Shown in pieces: positions 17,045 through 25,035 of a DNA stretch of 64,000 bases. The notes below the pieces were generated by a model, which was not told the origin of the DNA, did no database searches, and saw nothing but the letters and a program-made list of their open reading frames with translations. Location of the stretch: the NCBI GenBank assembly GCA_964621615.1, contig CAZUMW010000003.1:62001-126000 (forward strand), written 5' to 3'. This DNA comes from CAZUMW01 sp964621615. GTDB lineage: Bacteria; Desulfobacterota; WTBG01; CAIYCZ01; CAIRTM01. A program made the translations under genes and the position numbers. Positions within the stretch are counted from its first letter, which is position 1. Each line of letters begins with the position of its first letter.

Positions 17045-17069
17045 TTACCCTTCTCCTTTCAGGGATAGA

Positions 17070-17987
17070 TTATCCGTTTAATATTTCTTCCAGCTTTGCC
17101 TGAGCCTGAACGCCGGAATAAATTTCCCCGTCGATCATAACCGCCGGCTCGATGTTGGCGCATCCGAGATCGCGGGCGGTTTCAAGCGTTACATCGGCGC
17201 CGGACTGCTCGATTTTTTCCTTGATCTGCTGCAGCAGGGCCCCGCCTCCATTCACCTGAGCTGCGGTGGAGGTTGAGACGGTAATCCTGTGCTTGCCCGG
17301 CTTGTCGAGGCTGAACGCGCTGTAGGAGGTCGCCAGCCGGTACATGGTGCTCAGCGGAATATCTTTTTTCTGTGCAATGAGCACCAGCGCCTCTTTTGGA
17401 ATATAGCCGAAGGCTTCCTGGGTCCGGTGCAGAATGCTGAACACGGCTTCCTGGCCGCCGGGGGTGTTTTCGATCATCTGCTCGACCTGGCTGAGGTCGA
17501 CGCCGCCCATTGTGGCAAAGGCTTTGAGAATGTTTGATTTAAACGGATCCGGAACGATTTCTTTTACGATGGAAACCACGTGGGCTTCTGTAATGGGGCC
17601 GCCCTGGGCTTTTTCATTGGCAATGCCCATCAGCTTGCCGCGGAAAACCTCCCGCATCATGTCGGGAACTTCCTGGAGCATGCGCTCGAACATGGCTTCG
17701 CTGTTGCCTTCCCATCCGGCAGCGGCCTGCGCGGGGGCAGCCTCCTGCTTGGCGCCGCCCTCGGGCTCCATGCCCAGAGCCTTCATGAGCGCGCTGCGCT
17801 GCGGCTCCGGCAAATCCTCTTTTACCCAGGTTTTTACCAGGTCGGCGCTTACCGGCTGGCCTGCTGCTTTTCCGGCGAGCATCTGAAGCAGCTTCGGCTT
17901 GATCGTATCGCGCATGGCTTCGGGTATGGCGGCCATAACTTTGTCAAACGTTTTTTGTCCGTCAGGTAACCATTTGATATCTGCCAT
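17070..17987 (-). CDS. NuoE-like subunit lacking [2Fe-2S] ligands, with duplicated N-terminal helical domain
   Basis: 305 aa, start ATG 17987 with AAAGGAG. Residues 1-73 are nearly identical to the start of the NuoF-like protein. Residues ~95-160 look like a second, diverged copy (AMFERMLQEVPDMMREVFRG). Residues ~165-305 have the NuoE/thioredoxin-like fold. In NuoE four cysteines bind [2Fe-2S] (CxxxxC and CxxxC). Here the first pair is Ser/Ala (TVSTSTAAQVNGGG) and the second region has only Cys276 (ARDLGCANIEP), the single cysteine in the whole protein. A cluster with normal ligands cannot form. The helical domain resembles PCP_red-type domains (57-kDa protochlorophyllide reductase subunit C-terminus), a tentative link. 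Confidence 0.85.
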   Translation of the reverse strand: MADIKWLPDGQKTFDKVMAAIPEAMRDTIKPKLLQMLAGKAAGQPVSADLVKTWVKEDLPEPQRSALMKALGMEPEGGAKQEAAPAQAAAGWEGNSEAMFERMLQEVPDMMREVFRGKLMGIANEKAQGGPITEAHVVSIVKEIVPDPFKSNILKAFATMGGVDLSQVEQMIENTPGGQEAVFSILHRTQEAFGYIPKEALVLIAQKKDIPLSTMYRLATSYSAFSLDKPGKHRITVSTSTAAQVNGGGALLQQIKEKIEQSGADVTLETARDLGCANIEPAVMIDGEIYSGVQAQAKLEEILNG

Positions 17988-18031
17988 TATCCTGATCTCC
18001 TTTAATCATTATGCTATAGCAACGCAGCCGG

Positions 18032-18721
18032 TTACTCTGCCGGCTGAATGTTTTCAAGCAGTTTTTTGTATTCCTTTTCGACCGTGCTCTGTGCCGATTT
18101 AATGTCTTTGTCGGTTGCCGAGCTGAAGCGTCCCTGTGCGCGGATGTATTCTGAAACGGGACGCGGATTCATCGTTGTTACGGTCAGGTTGTAGTAGCCG
18201 CTTCCCACCTCATACAGCGGGAAGGCCCGGGATTCGACTGCGCTGAAGCCCACCTTGACCGTATCCTCTGTCGGATACTGCCATGCTGCAGGGCAGGGGC
18301 ACAGAATGTGTATGTAAGCGCTTCCGTCTGCTTCAAGGGCCCGCTTTGCTTTCTCAAGCAGATCGAACGGATAGCTCGGGCAGGCGGTAGCCACGTATTT
18401 GACCCCTTCGGCGACAGCGACAGCGGGCAGATTTTTATGTACCGCCTGCTTCAGCGTGCCCTCGGGCTCGTCATCCAGGCAGATAATCAGCTCTTTTTTG
18501 CCCTGCTTTATTTTCAAGACTGCTGCGTCGGTCGTGCAGCCGAACAGCGCGCTGCCGGTTCCGCGCTCACAGCTTGCTTTGCCGAGAAGATTTTCCGCGG
18601 CTTTTCCCACAAGGCGGACGGCAAGCGATACGCCGCACCCGATGCAGGTTTGATTGTGCTTTGAATCAAAATATTCCCCGGCGGGCAGAAAATTCGGTAC
18701 ATAGAGACTGTATTTATCCAT
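18032..18721 (-). CDS. PorB-like protein lacking the thiamine pyrophosphate motif
   Basis: 229 aa, with GAGGAGG inside the end of the preceding gene. N- and C-terminal thirds match the beta subunit of pyruvate/2-oxoacid:ferredoxin oxidoreductase: FLPAGEYFDSKHNQTCIGCG (Cys26, Cys29), Cys52, and later GVKYVATACPSYPFDLLEKA, AYIHILCPCPAAWQYPTE, FPLYEVGSG, EYIRAQGRF. The ~80 residues that in PorB carry GDGGxxDIG...N and bind TPP-Mg are replaced by a short segment (KKELIICLDDEPEG...). Family length is ~290-310. No PorA or PorC gene is adjacent. The protein may keep an Fe-S site but should not do 2-oxoacid decarboxylation. Confidence 0.85.
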   Translation of the reverse strand: MDKYSLYVPNFLPAGEYFDSKHNQTCIGCGVSLAVRLVGKAAENLLGKASCERGTGSALFGCTTDAAVLKIKQGKKELIICLDDEPEGTLKQAVHKNLPAVAVAEGVKYVATACPSYPFDLLEKAKRALEADGSAYIHILCPCPAAWQYPTEDTVKVGFSAVESRAFPLYEVGSGYYNLTVTTMNPRPVSEYIRAQGRFSSATDKDIKSAQSTVEKEYKKLLENIQPAE

Positions 18722-18724
18722 AGA

Positions 18725-19006
18725 TTAGCCCTCCTCAACCATGCTGACAACGCCGAACCAGCACTCACGATGACAGATGCCACATCCGGTGCATTTGTCT
18801 TTGATTACATCAAAAAAACCGTCATCCTGTCTGTACACCGCGCCGTGAGGGCAGTATACATAACACACGCCGCATCGTATGCAGCGATCCTTGTCCCATT
18901 CAGGCAGTGCCGCCCGCGGGCCGCCTTTTTTAAAGGGCTGTGCGATACCGCGTGTTACCGCTGTGCACTGTACTGTTTTTTTTGAGCCTTTTGCCGTTGC
19001 TTCCAA
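18725..19006 (-). CDS. PorD-like 2[4Fe-4S] ferredoxin
   Basis: 93 aa from TTG 19006 with AAAGGAGAGG spaced ~5 bp; the stop overlaps the ribosome site of the PorB-like gene. Two full clusters are present: CIRCGVCYVYCPHGA and CTGCGICHRECWFG. The N-terminal GIAQPFKKGGPRAALPEWDK segment matches the delta subunit (PorD) of 2-oxoacid:ferredoxin oxidoreductases. It is presumably a partner of the PorB-like protein. Confidence 0.9.
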   Translation of the reverse strand: MEATAKGSKKTVQCTAVTRGIAQPFKKGGPRAALPEWDKDRCIRCGVCYVYCPHGAVYRQDDGFFDVIKDKCTGCGICHRECWFGVVSMVEEG

Positions 19007-19055
19007 AACCCTCTCCTTTCATTCAGACTGTGAGTTAGGTGCATCCATTGATGTT

Positions 19056-19226
19056 TTATACTTCTTCCGGAGCTTTCATTGGGCATACTTTTACACATGT
19101 TTTACACTCAAGGCACAGTTCGTTGTCGATGCATGCGCGGTCTTTCACAAAACGAATTGCCGTTCTCGGACAAAGATCAACGCACCCACCGCAGCCTACA
19201 CATTTTTCTCGGTCGATTCTAATCAT
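19056..19226 (-). CDS. Small 2[4Fe-4S] ferredoxin
   Basis: 56 aa from ATG 19226, with AGGAGG 7 bp upstream. Translation begins MIRIDREKCVGCGGCVDLCP and ends CLECKTCVKVCPMKAPEEV. The motifs are CxxCxxCxxxCP twice, so two [4Fe-4S] clusters. It is the first gene of the seven-gene operon, 49 bp before the PorD-like gene, and follows the consensus promoter at 19353-19382. It could be the soluble electron carrier or a tightly bound subunit. Confidence 0.92.
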   Translation of the reverse strand: MIRIDREKCVGCGGCVDLCPRTAIRFVKDRACIDNELCLECKTCVKVCPMKAPEEV

Positions 19227-19300
19227 TTCACATGCCTCCTTTTATGAGAATCACTGATTTAATTAATAAGTGGGGAAATTTGCAGTAAGTATGTGCGGCA

Positions 19301-19329
19301 CCAAACATACAAACACTTGAATTGTTTGG
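19301..19329 (-). promoter_or_regulatory. Leader inverted repeat (possible operator or hairpin)
   Basis: CCAAACA (19301-19307) and TGTTTGG (19323-19329) form a 7-bp inverted repeat with a 15-nt centre. It lies between the operon promoter and the first ferredoxin gene. It may be an operator or leader hairpin; no regulator is identified. Confidence 0.3.
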
Positions 19330-19352
19330 CCGCTAACTTTTTGCGAGCTATT

Positions 19353-19382
19353 ATTATATATATATTTAATAAGATATGTCAA
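19353..19382 (-). promoter_or_regulatory. Consensus sigma-70 promoter of the seven-gene operon
   Basis: Minus strand: TTGACA (19377-19382), 18-bp AT-rich spacer, TATAAT (19353-19358). Both boxes are perfect consensus. The first ATG is ~127 bp downstream, leaving a leader of ~120 nt. Confidence 0.8.
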
Positions 19383-19581
19383 GCGTAATGAACAATAGAG
19401 CGGTATCGAAACCAGCTTGATAAACTTTTTCAATAATTTGAATTTTCTTGTCTTTTTCTGTCCGGCGGCGTCAGGCCGTCAATGCTGCTGCTCGCCTCGG
19501 CGGGGATTTTCCGCTTTCCGGCAGCGGTGTGCGGAACATTTCCGTACCGTAAGATTGTATATAGTCCGCCGGTAATAGACC

Positions 19582-19611
19582 TTGACAGATATACGCGTTT
19601 AAATTTATACT
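19582..19611 (+). promoter_or_regulatory. Sigma-70 promoter of the hybrid histidine kinase
   Basis: TTGACA (19582-19587), 18-bp spacer, TATACT (19606-19611). Its position rules out the far-upstream in-frame start at 19482 and supports a start near 19740. Confidence 0.75.
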
Positions 19612-19739
19612 TTAAAATTAAGCGATTTTTCTTTCAGATCATACTCCCATCCTTTGCCCTCCAGAGGAATGGTAAGAGCATAGCCGCGCTGCAGAACGTT
19701 CGCAGCATTGTGTTTTTATCTGCCGTTACGGACACGCAC

Positions 19740-22244
19740 ATGAGTTTTGACACCAGCCACCGCACAGATGATTACGGTAAGCACCTTTTTCATTCCGCAA
19801 ATGAGGGTATTTTTTTTGCTGACCGGGAGGGGCATATTACCCGGATCAACCCTACCTTTACCGAGATGCTGGGCTACACCCACGATCAGATAGCGGGCAA
19901 GCTTTTCAGCGATATCGTTCACCGGAGCAAAAAAGTTCAGAAGCTCACCGCATTTAACAAGCTGTATCATTTTATTCAGTCCGAGCAAAGCGCGATCGAG
20001 ATGATGGTGATTGCAAAAGACGGCACCAATGTGCCGGTCAGGCTCCGCTCGGCGCTCATTAAAGATGATGCGGGACAGGTTCAGGAGGCAATCGGTATGC
20101 TTGCCCCTGTCCCTCAGGAGGACGGTAAAAAAACCATCGACCAGAAAACCTGGGAAGCGCAGCAGGATTTTGCAAATGTTTTAAAATACTCCGGGGACTC
20201 TATCATTATATGTGACGTGAGCGGTACGATAAAAACCTGCAGCGAGCAGCTGGAGCATATGCTTCACTACTCTCAGGAGGAGCTTCTGGGAAAGCACCTG
20301 ATAGAGCTGTCCCCTTTTGAGGGTATCTATACTACGACAGTAGGCGAGGAAGTTACCATTGACGAAGAGTATGTTACCTATCAGGTCAGCAAAGCAGAAG
20401 AGCTGTTTGTGCACGGGCGCGTTACCGGGTACCAGCTCTACTTTATTAGAAAAGACAATGTGCTGGTACCGGTCGAGGCAACGGTATCGGTGCTGAAGGA
20501 CCGGGACGGCGAGCGCCGCGGCTCGATAACCATCTGCCGGGATGTAACTGAGCGGAAGGTCTCCGAGCGCAAGCTGCTGGAGGCGAATCAGAAGCTTGAG
20601 GGTACTAATCAGGTGCTTCAGATCGCAATACAGCAGGCGCACAGCATGGCGCAGGCTGCAGAGCAGGCCAACCTTGCGAAAAGCGAGTTTCTTGCAAATA
20701 TGAGCCATGAGATCCGAACCCCTATGAATGCGGTAATCGGGTTTACCGATATGCTTTTTGACACCGGCCTCACCGAGGAGCAGGGCGATTATGCCGGTAC
20801 CATTAAGCGAAGCGCCGAAGCCCTCCTTTCCCTTATAAACGACATACTTGATTTTTCAAAGATAGAAGCGGGGCAGATCGACTTTGAGGATATTGAGCTC
20901 GATCCCGAAATCGTTGCCTATGATGTCTGTGACATGATACGGCCGAAGGCGGATGAGAAGCCCATAGAAGTGCTGTTCAGGGTAGGTGACAATGTGCCCC
21001 CCGCCGTTACGGGCGACCCGTATCGCATCAAGCAGGTTTTGATAAACCTGATGGGCAATGCGGTCAAGTTTACCGAGGAGGGGGAGATTGAGCTTTCCCT
21101 TGACATCGAGGAAGAAAAAGACGACGCCGCAAAGCTTCATGTCCGTGTTCGCGACACCGGCCTCGGCATACCGAAGGACAAGCTCGAGACGATATTTGAG
21201 GCGTTCAAGCAGGCAGACGGGACGACAACACGCCGCTACGGGGGAACCGGCCTCGGCCTGTCCATCTCAAAAAAAATAGCGCAGCGTATGGGCGGGGATA
21301 CCTGGGCTGAAAGCCGGCAGGGCAACGGCAGCATTTTTCACTTTACCGCGTGGGTCGGCAAGCCGGAAAAGCGGCCTGCGAGGCGGCTGAACCTTCAATC
21401 CATTGTCGGCAAAAAAGTGTTTGTCGTCGATGACAACTGGAACAACCTCGCCATTATGGAACATATTTTAACAACTGCCGGGATGCGGCCCGTGATAGCC
21501 GACAGCGGTGAGCGTGTCGCCGATATTTTCAGGGAGGCAGCATCAGCCGGCGATCCGTTTGACATCGCCATTCTTGATATCCAGATGCCCCGCGTCAGCG
21601 GCTATGATGTGGCACGGAAGATACCAGCGCTTGATCACCCCCGCACTCCGCTTATTGCCTGCTCATCCCTGGCCGAGCGCAATGCAAAAAAATGTGAGGA
21701 AGCAGGCTTTGACGGGTTCCTGCCGAAGCCGGTAATGCGGCACAAGCTGCTGCGCATGATGGAGTTTCTGCTCACTGAAGATGCTGCACAAGAGCCGGGA
21801 TCGCAAAAGGAACCGATACTAACACAGCACTCTATGCGGGAGCGGGCAAAGCAGTCGGTATCGATTCTCCTCGCCGAGGATAACCCCGTCAATCAGAAGC
21901 TTGCCAAAACAATGCTTGAAAAAGCAGGCTATCGTGTTGCTGTTGCCTCGGACGGTCGTGAGGTCGTGGATATGTATGCCGGCAGTCCGGAAACGTATGA
22001 TTTGATCTTTATGGATGTGCAGATGCCTGAAATGTCCGGCATCGATGCCACCAGGGAGCTTCGATCACGCGGCTTTCGAGCCGTGCCCATTGTTGCCATG
22101 ACTGCCTATGCCATGAAAGGGGACGACGAAAAATGCCTTGCAGCAGATATGAATGATTATATAACCAAACCGATTAAGCGGGAGGTCGTCTTCGAAATGG
22201 TGAAAAAGTGGGTGCTTGAGCGGGAGACAAAGGGCAGTGATTGA
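19740..22244 (+). CDS. Hybrid sensor histidine kinase (PAS-PAS-HisKA-HATPase-REC-REC)
   Basis: 834 aa from ATG 19740. Two PAS domains (~15-130 with GIFFADREGHITRINPTFTE; ~150-280 with SIIICDVSGTIKTCSEQLE). A short coiled linker follows, then the dimerisation/phosphoacceptor domain with MSHEIRTPMNAVIGF (His323). The ATPase domain has DTGLGIPKDKLETIF and GGTGLGLSISKKIA. Receiver 1 has phosphoacceptor Asp613 (ILDIQMPRVSG) and receiver 2 has Asp759 (FMDVQMPEMSG). No membrane segment is seen, so it senses in the cytoplasm, with PAS ligands such as haem, flavin or small molecules possible. No separate response regulator is adjacent. It is divergent from the electron-transfer operon, so redox sensing is a tempting but unproven link. 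Confidence 0.93.
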   Translation: MSFDTSHRTDDYGKHLFHSANEGIFFADREGHITRINPTFTEMLGYTHDQIAGKLFSDIVHRSKKVQKLTAFNKLYHFIQSEQSAIEMMVIAKDGTNVPVRLRSALIKDDAGQVQEAIGMLAPVPQEDGKKTIDQKTWEAQQDFANVLKYSGDSIIICDVSGTIKTCSEQLEHMLHYSQEELLGKHLIELSPFEGIYTTTVGEEVTIDEEYVTYQVSKAEELFVHGRVTGYQLYFIRKDNVLVPVEATVSVLKDRDGERRGSITICRDVTERKVSERKLLEANQKLEGTNQVLQIAIQQAHSMAQAAEQANLAKSEFLANMSHEIRTPMNAVIGFTDMLFDTGLTEEQGDYAGTIKRSAEALLSLINDILDFSKIEAGQIDFEDIELDPEIVAYDVCDMIRPKADEKPIEVLFRVGDNVPPAVTGDPYRIKQVLINLMGNAVKFTEEGEIELSLDIEEEKDDAAKLHVRVRDTGLGIPKDKLETIFEAFKQADGTTTRRYGGTGLGLSISKKIAQRMGGDTWAESRQGNGSIFHFTAWVGKPEKRPARRLNLQSIVGKKVFVVDDNWNNLAIMEHILTTAGMRPVIADSGERVADIFREAASAGDPFDIAILDIQMPRVSGYDVARKIPALDHPRTPLIACSSLAERNAKKCEEAGFDGFLPKPVMRHKLLRMMEFLLTEDAAQEPGSQKEPILTQHSMRERAKQSVSILLAEDNPVNQKLAKTMLEKAGYRVAVASDGREVVDMYAGSPETYDLIFMDVQMPEMSGIDATRELRSRGFRAVPIVAMTAYAMKGDDEKCLAADMNDYITKPIKREVVFEMVKKWVLERETKGSD

Positions 22245-22286
22245 GGTGCCCGCGCGCACTGGCTTCAGGATCGTGGCTGAAAGGGA

Positions 22287-22553
22287 TCACGCCTCCTCAT
22301 CTATGTACCGGCCCTTATGATTTTCCGCCGATCTTCTGCGGTCCTCTTCGCGCTCTTCCTCACGGCGAATCTCCTCGCGGCGCCGGCGCTCACGGTCCTC
22401 CATTCGCCGCAGCTCTTCCTCCCTGATTTCACTGGCCCGCCGCTGTTCGTCTCTGGCGGCTTTTCGCCGCTCCGCCTCGCGCGCATCAGCGGAATCCTCG
22501 CGACGCTCCAGATGCTTTCCGGCCGGTGAATCATTAACGGGATCAACTGACAT
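22287..22553 (-). CDS. Small Arg/Glu-rich helical protein, unknown
   Basis: 88 aa with a good ribosome site (CAGGAG, 7 bp before ATG 22553). After a short head (MSVDPVNDSPAGKHLERRED), residues ~20-80 are almost entirely Arg, Glu, Ala and Asp in i/i+4 charge patterns (RRMEDRERRRREEIRREEE). That predicts a single long charged helix or coiled coil. No known family was recognised. Low-complexity composition can make open frames by chance, but the ribosome site and start support a gene. It is convergent with the kinase gene. Confidence 0.65.
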   Translation of the reverse strand: MSVDPVNDSPAGKHLERREDSADAREAERRKAARDEQRRASEIREEELRRMEDRERRRREEIRREEEREEDRRRSAENHKGRYIDEEA

Positions 22554-22874
22554 GATCGTTCTCCTGAAATTGCACCTGTTTGCTCACTCTTCTTGTCGGC
22601 AGTTTTCTGGTAAAACTTGAGAGTGCAGAAAAAATAACATCATGCCTCAGGCGGAATGATACAGAGGATTATCTAAAAGGAGCTTTATGTATAATGCCTG
22701 GAGACGCCGGACAGGCCGGGGCATGAAAAAAAAGTATCTGTATTTTGATTAAACAGTTTCCCCCGATCTTCAAAAACAGGCGTTGCCGCTTCTGCATTTT
22801 TATAACCCTTGTTATGGCTGATTGTTCGTATTTTTGACTCGTATTTTTGGGGAATGTTCCGGGTGCAATGCCTG

Positions 22875-22903
22875 TTGACATGCGCTGTTGCACTTTCTAT
22901 ACT
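22875..22903 (+). promoter_or_regulatory. Sigma-70 promoter of the ABC exporter operon
   Basis: TTGACA (22875-22880), 17-bp spacer, TATACT (22898-22903); the ATP-binding gene starts 50 bp downstream at 22953. The ~320 bp before it (22554-22874) holds no recognised gene. Confidence 0.8.
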
Positions 22904-22952
22904 TGGTCACATTTATTTTTGCCAAGCGGGCAGCGCTTATTACGGTGTGTTA

Positions 22953-23945
22953 ATGAACGCGATTGTTGCTGAAAAGCTTACAAAGAGGTTTTCCGCACTT
23001 ACGGCGGTGGACGGTGTATCGTTTTCGGTCGAGAGCGGCGAGCTGTTCGGGCTGCTGGGCCCTAATGGCGCCGGGAAAACCACCACCATAAATATGCTTT
23101 CAACCCTGCTAGCCCCCACATCGGGAAGGGCGCTTGTCGCCGGCTTTGATGTTACAAAACACCGGGATGCCGTTCGGCGCAGCATCGGGGTGGTATTTCA
23201 GGAGCCTGCGCTTGACAGCAAGCTCACCGGTCGGGAGAATCTTGATTTTCATGCAATGATGTACGGCCTTGGCCGGCGGGAGCGGGCTGAGCGGATCAGT
23301 GAAGTGCTCGATCTCGTTGATCTGAGCGATCGGGCGGATGTGCTTGCTGACAACTATTCGGGCGGGATGAAGCGCAGGCTTGAAATTGCCCGCGGCTTTG
23401 TTCACCGGCCGCAGGTGCTTTTTCTCGATGAGCCCACCCTTGGCCTTGATCCCCAGACACGACGCCACATTTGGGAATATATCCGCCAGCTCAACAGGGA
23501 GCAGCGTATGACCATTATTTTAACTACTCACTATATGGAGGAGGCCGATTTTTTATGTGATCGGATCGCAATCATGGATTCGGCGCGCATTGTTGCCATG
23601 GATACTGCCAGGCGCCTGAAGGATGTGCTGGGCGGTGATGTGGTGACGCTTGAAATTGACGGCGATGCTGGAACCCTCGCACGCCATCTGCAGCGCACCG
23701 CCTGGGTGCGGGATATCGGCAGCCACGAGCGCTGTCTGCGGCTCACCATGGAGCACGCCGAGAAAAAAATTCCCGAGCTTGTGGCAATGGCCCAGAGCGC
23801 CGGGGCGGTTATCGAGTCGGTTGAGCTTCACAAGCCCAGCCTTGAGGATGTGTTTCTTCATTTTACCGGCAAAACCATAAGGGAAAGTGACGCATCCTCC
23901 CGCGAGCGCATGCGCGCCCGGATGCATGGAGGCACAAGCCGATGA
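22953..23945 (+). CDS. ABC transporter ATP-binding protein, DrrA/NodI type
   Basis: 330 aa from ATG 22953, the first start after the promoter. Walker A GPNGAGKTTT, Q-loop VVFQEPALD, signature YSGGMKRRLEIARG, Walker B VLFLDEPTLGLD and H-loop TTHYMEEAD are all present. The ~90-residue C-terminal extension (GDVVTLEIDGDAGTLARHLQ, VESVELHKPSLEDVFLHFTG) is typical of DrrA/CcmA-type exporters. It pairs with the permease gene through an ATGA overlap. The substrate is unknown; relatives export antibiotics, polysaccharides or lipids. Confidence 0.95.
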   Translation: MNAIVAEKLTKRFSALTAVDGVSFSVESGELFGLLGPNGAGKTTTINMLSTLLAPTSGRALVAGFDVTKHRDAVRRSIGVVFQEPALDSKLTGRENLDFHAMMYGLGRRERAERISEVLDLVDLSDRADVLADNYSGGMKRRLEIARGFVHRPQVLFLDEPTLGLDPQTRRHIWEYIRQLNREQRMTIILTTHYMEEADFLCDRIAIMDSARIVAMDTARRLKDVLGGDVVTLEIDGDAGTLARHLQRTAWVRDIGSHERCLRLTMEHAEKKIPELVAMAQSAGAVIESVELHKPSLEDVFLHFTGKTIRESDASSRERMRARMHGGTSR

Positions 23946-24706
23946 TCAATTACACGGCTGTGTATGTTTTGTGGCTGCGGGAAATGAAGCGCTACTTCCG
24001 TGCGCGGTCGCGCGTGGCTGGTACGCTTGCCATGCCGCTGTTTCTGCTTGCGTTTTTCGGTATGGGGTTCAGGGGCATGCAAATTCCCAACATCCCAGAC
24101 GGGGTCGATTACATTAATTATCTGGTGCCGGGTATCGTCGGCATGAGCATGCTGTTTACCTCTGTGTTTGCCGGCCTCTCGGTGCTCTGGGACAGAGAGT
24201 TCGGATTTCTGAAAGAAATTATGGTTGCACCGGTAAACCGTGTTTCAATTGTGCTCGGACGGATTGCCGGCGGCTCGACCACCGCCCTTGTTCAGGGATG
24301 CATGATACTGCTGATCACCATGCTGTTCGGCTTTCGGCCGCACGGGGTGACCGGCTTTTTCTTCGGGCTGGTGTTCATGGCGTGCATAACCACCACCTTT
24401 ATCGGTATGGGCCTCGTCCTTGCCTCGCGCATGAAGGACATGCAGGGATTCAGCCTGATTATGAACTTCGTTATTTTCCCGATGCTGTTTCTTTCCGGAG
24501 CCTTCTACCCGGTGGAAAATCTTCCTCAATGGGTTGCCGTGCTTTCTTTTATAGATCCGCTCACCTACGGAATCGACGGCCTGCGCGGTGCGCTTATCGG
24601 AGTTGCCTCGCGACCGCTTTTTGTTGATTTTGCGGCAAGTATCGCCTTTGCTGCAGCTATGGTTTTTCTGGGGGCTTATTTTTTTGAAAACAGCGAGGCG
24701 GTGTAG
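23942..24706 (+). CDS. ABC-2 type transporter permease, DrrB/NodJ type
   Basis: 254 aa with six predicted membrane segments, start overlapping the ATPase stop by 4 bp. Conserved ABC-2 features: LVPGIVGMSMLFTSVFAGLS, REFGFLKEIMVAPVNRVSI (the coupling-helix region) and FPMLFLSGAFYPVENLPQWV with FIDPLTYGIDGLRG near the end. It forms the membrane half of a two-gene exporter. Confidence 0.93.
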   Translation: MINYTAVYVLWLREMKRYFRARSRVAGTLAMPLFLLAFFGMGFRGMQIPNIPDGVDYINYLVPGIVGMSMLFTSVFAGLSVLWDREFGFLKEIMVAPVNRVSIVLGRIAGGSTTALVQGCMILLITMLFGFRPHGVTGFFFGLVFMACITTTFIGMGLVLASRMKDMQGFSLIMNFVIFPMLFLSGAFYPVENLPQWVAVLSFIDPLTYGIDGLRGALIGVASRPLFVDFAASIAFAAAMVFLGAYFFENSEAV

Positions 24707-25035
24707 GGGGCTGCCGGTTGTGCTGTTGCATTCACTGCAAATACACCGGCTTCATAATAGGGGCTTCCGGTATCCTCATGTCCTGAAGGCTATCGATATC
24801 CGGCCTCCCGCCAGTTATGCAACGGTTTTTTTCGAGCCTTTTTTTGTCAGCCGTGTCTTTTCTGATGAGCCACCACGAGCGGGCCTTTTCGTAAATGCGC
24901 GGATTAAAACGCGTTGAGCGTGCATGCCCGCGCTTCTGCACTTCCCTGCTGCAAAGCGACTGAACATCAACCGTTGTGTTGTATATACCGGTATACCCCG
25001 CAGCTTGCTGCGGGGAGGATCCTTTCACAGTGAAA
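24707..25035. other. Intergenic stretch with GC-rich hairpin
   Basis: About 330 bp between convergent genes. A perfect hairpin CCCCGCAGC-TT-GCTGCGGGG sits near 24997-25016, which may act as 3' structure for either gene. A minus-strand frame runs through the stretch (RSTRFNPRIYEKARSWWLIR) but has no ribosome site and no recognised homologue, so it is not called as a gene. Confidence 0.4.

Noticed and set aside
19482..19739. Upstream in-frame extension of the histidine kinase
   Set aside because: A strong promoter (19582-19611) lies inside the extension, and the extra residues match no domain.
22809..22952. Upstream in-frame extension of the ABC ATP-binding protein
   Set aside because: Promoter boxes TTGACA/TATACT (22875-22903) lie inside it, and the normal DrrA-type start is at 22953.
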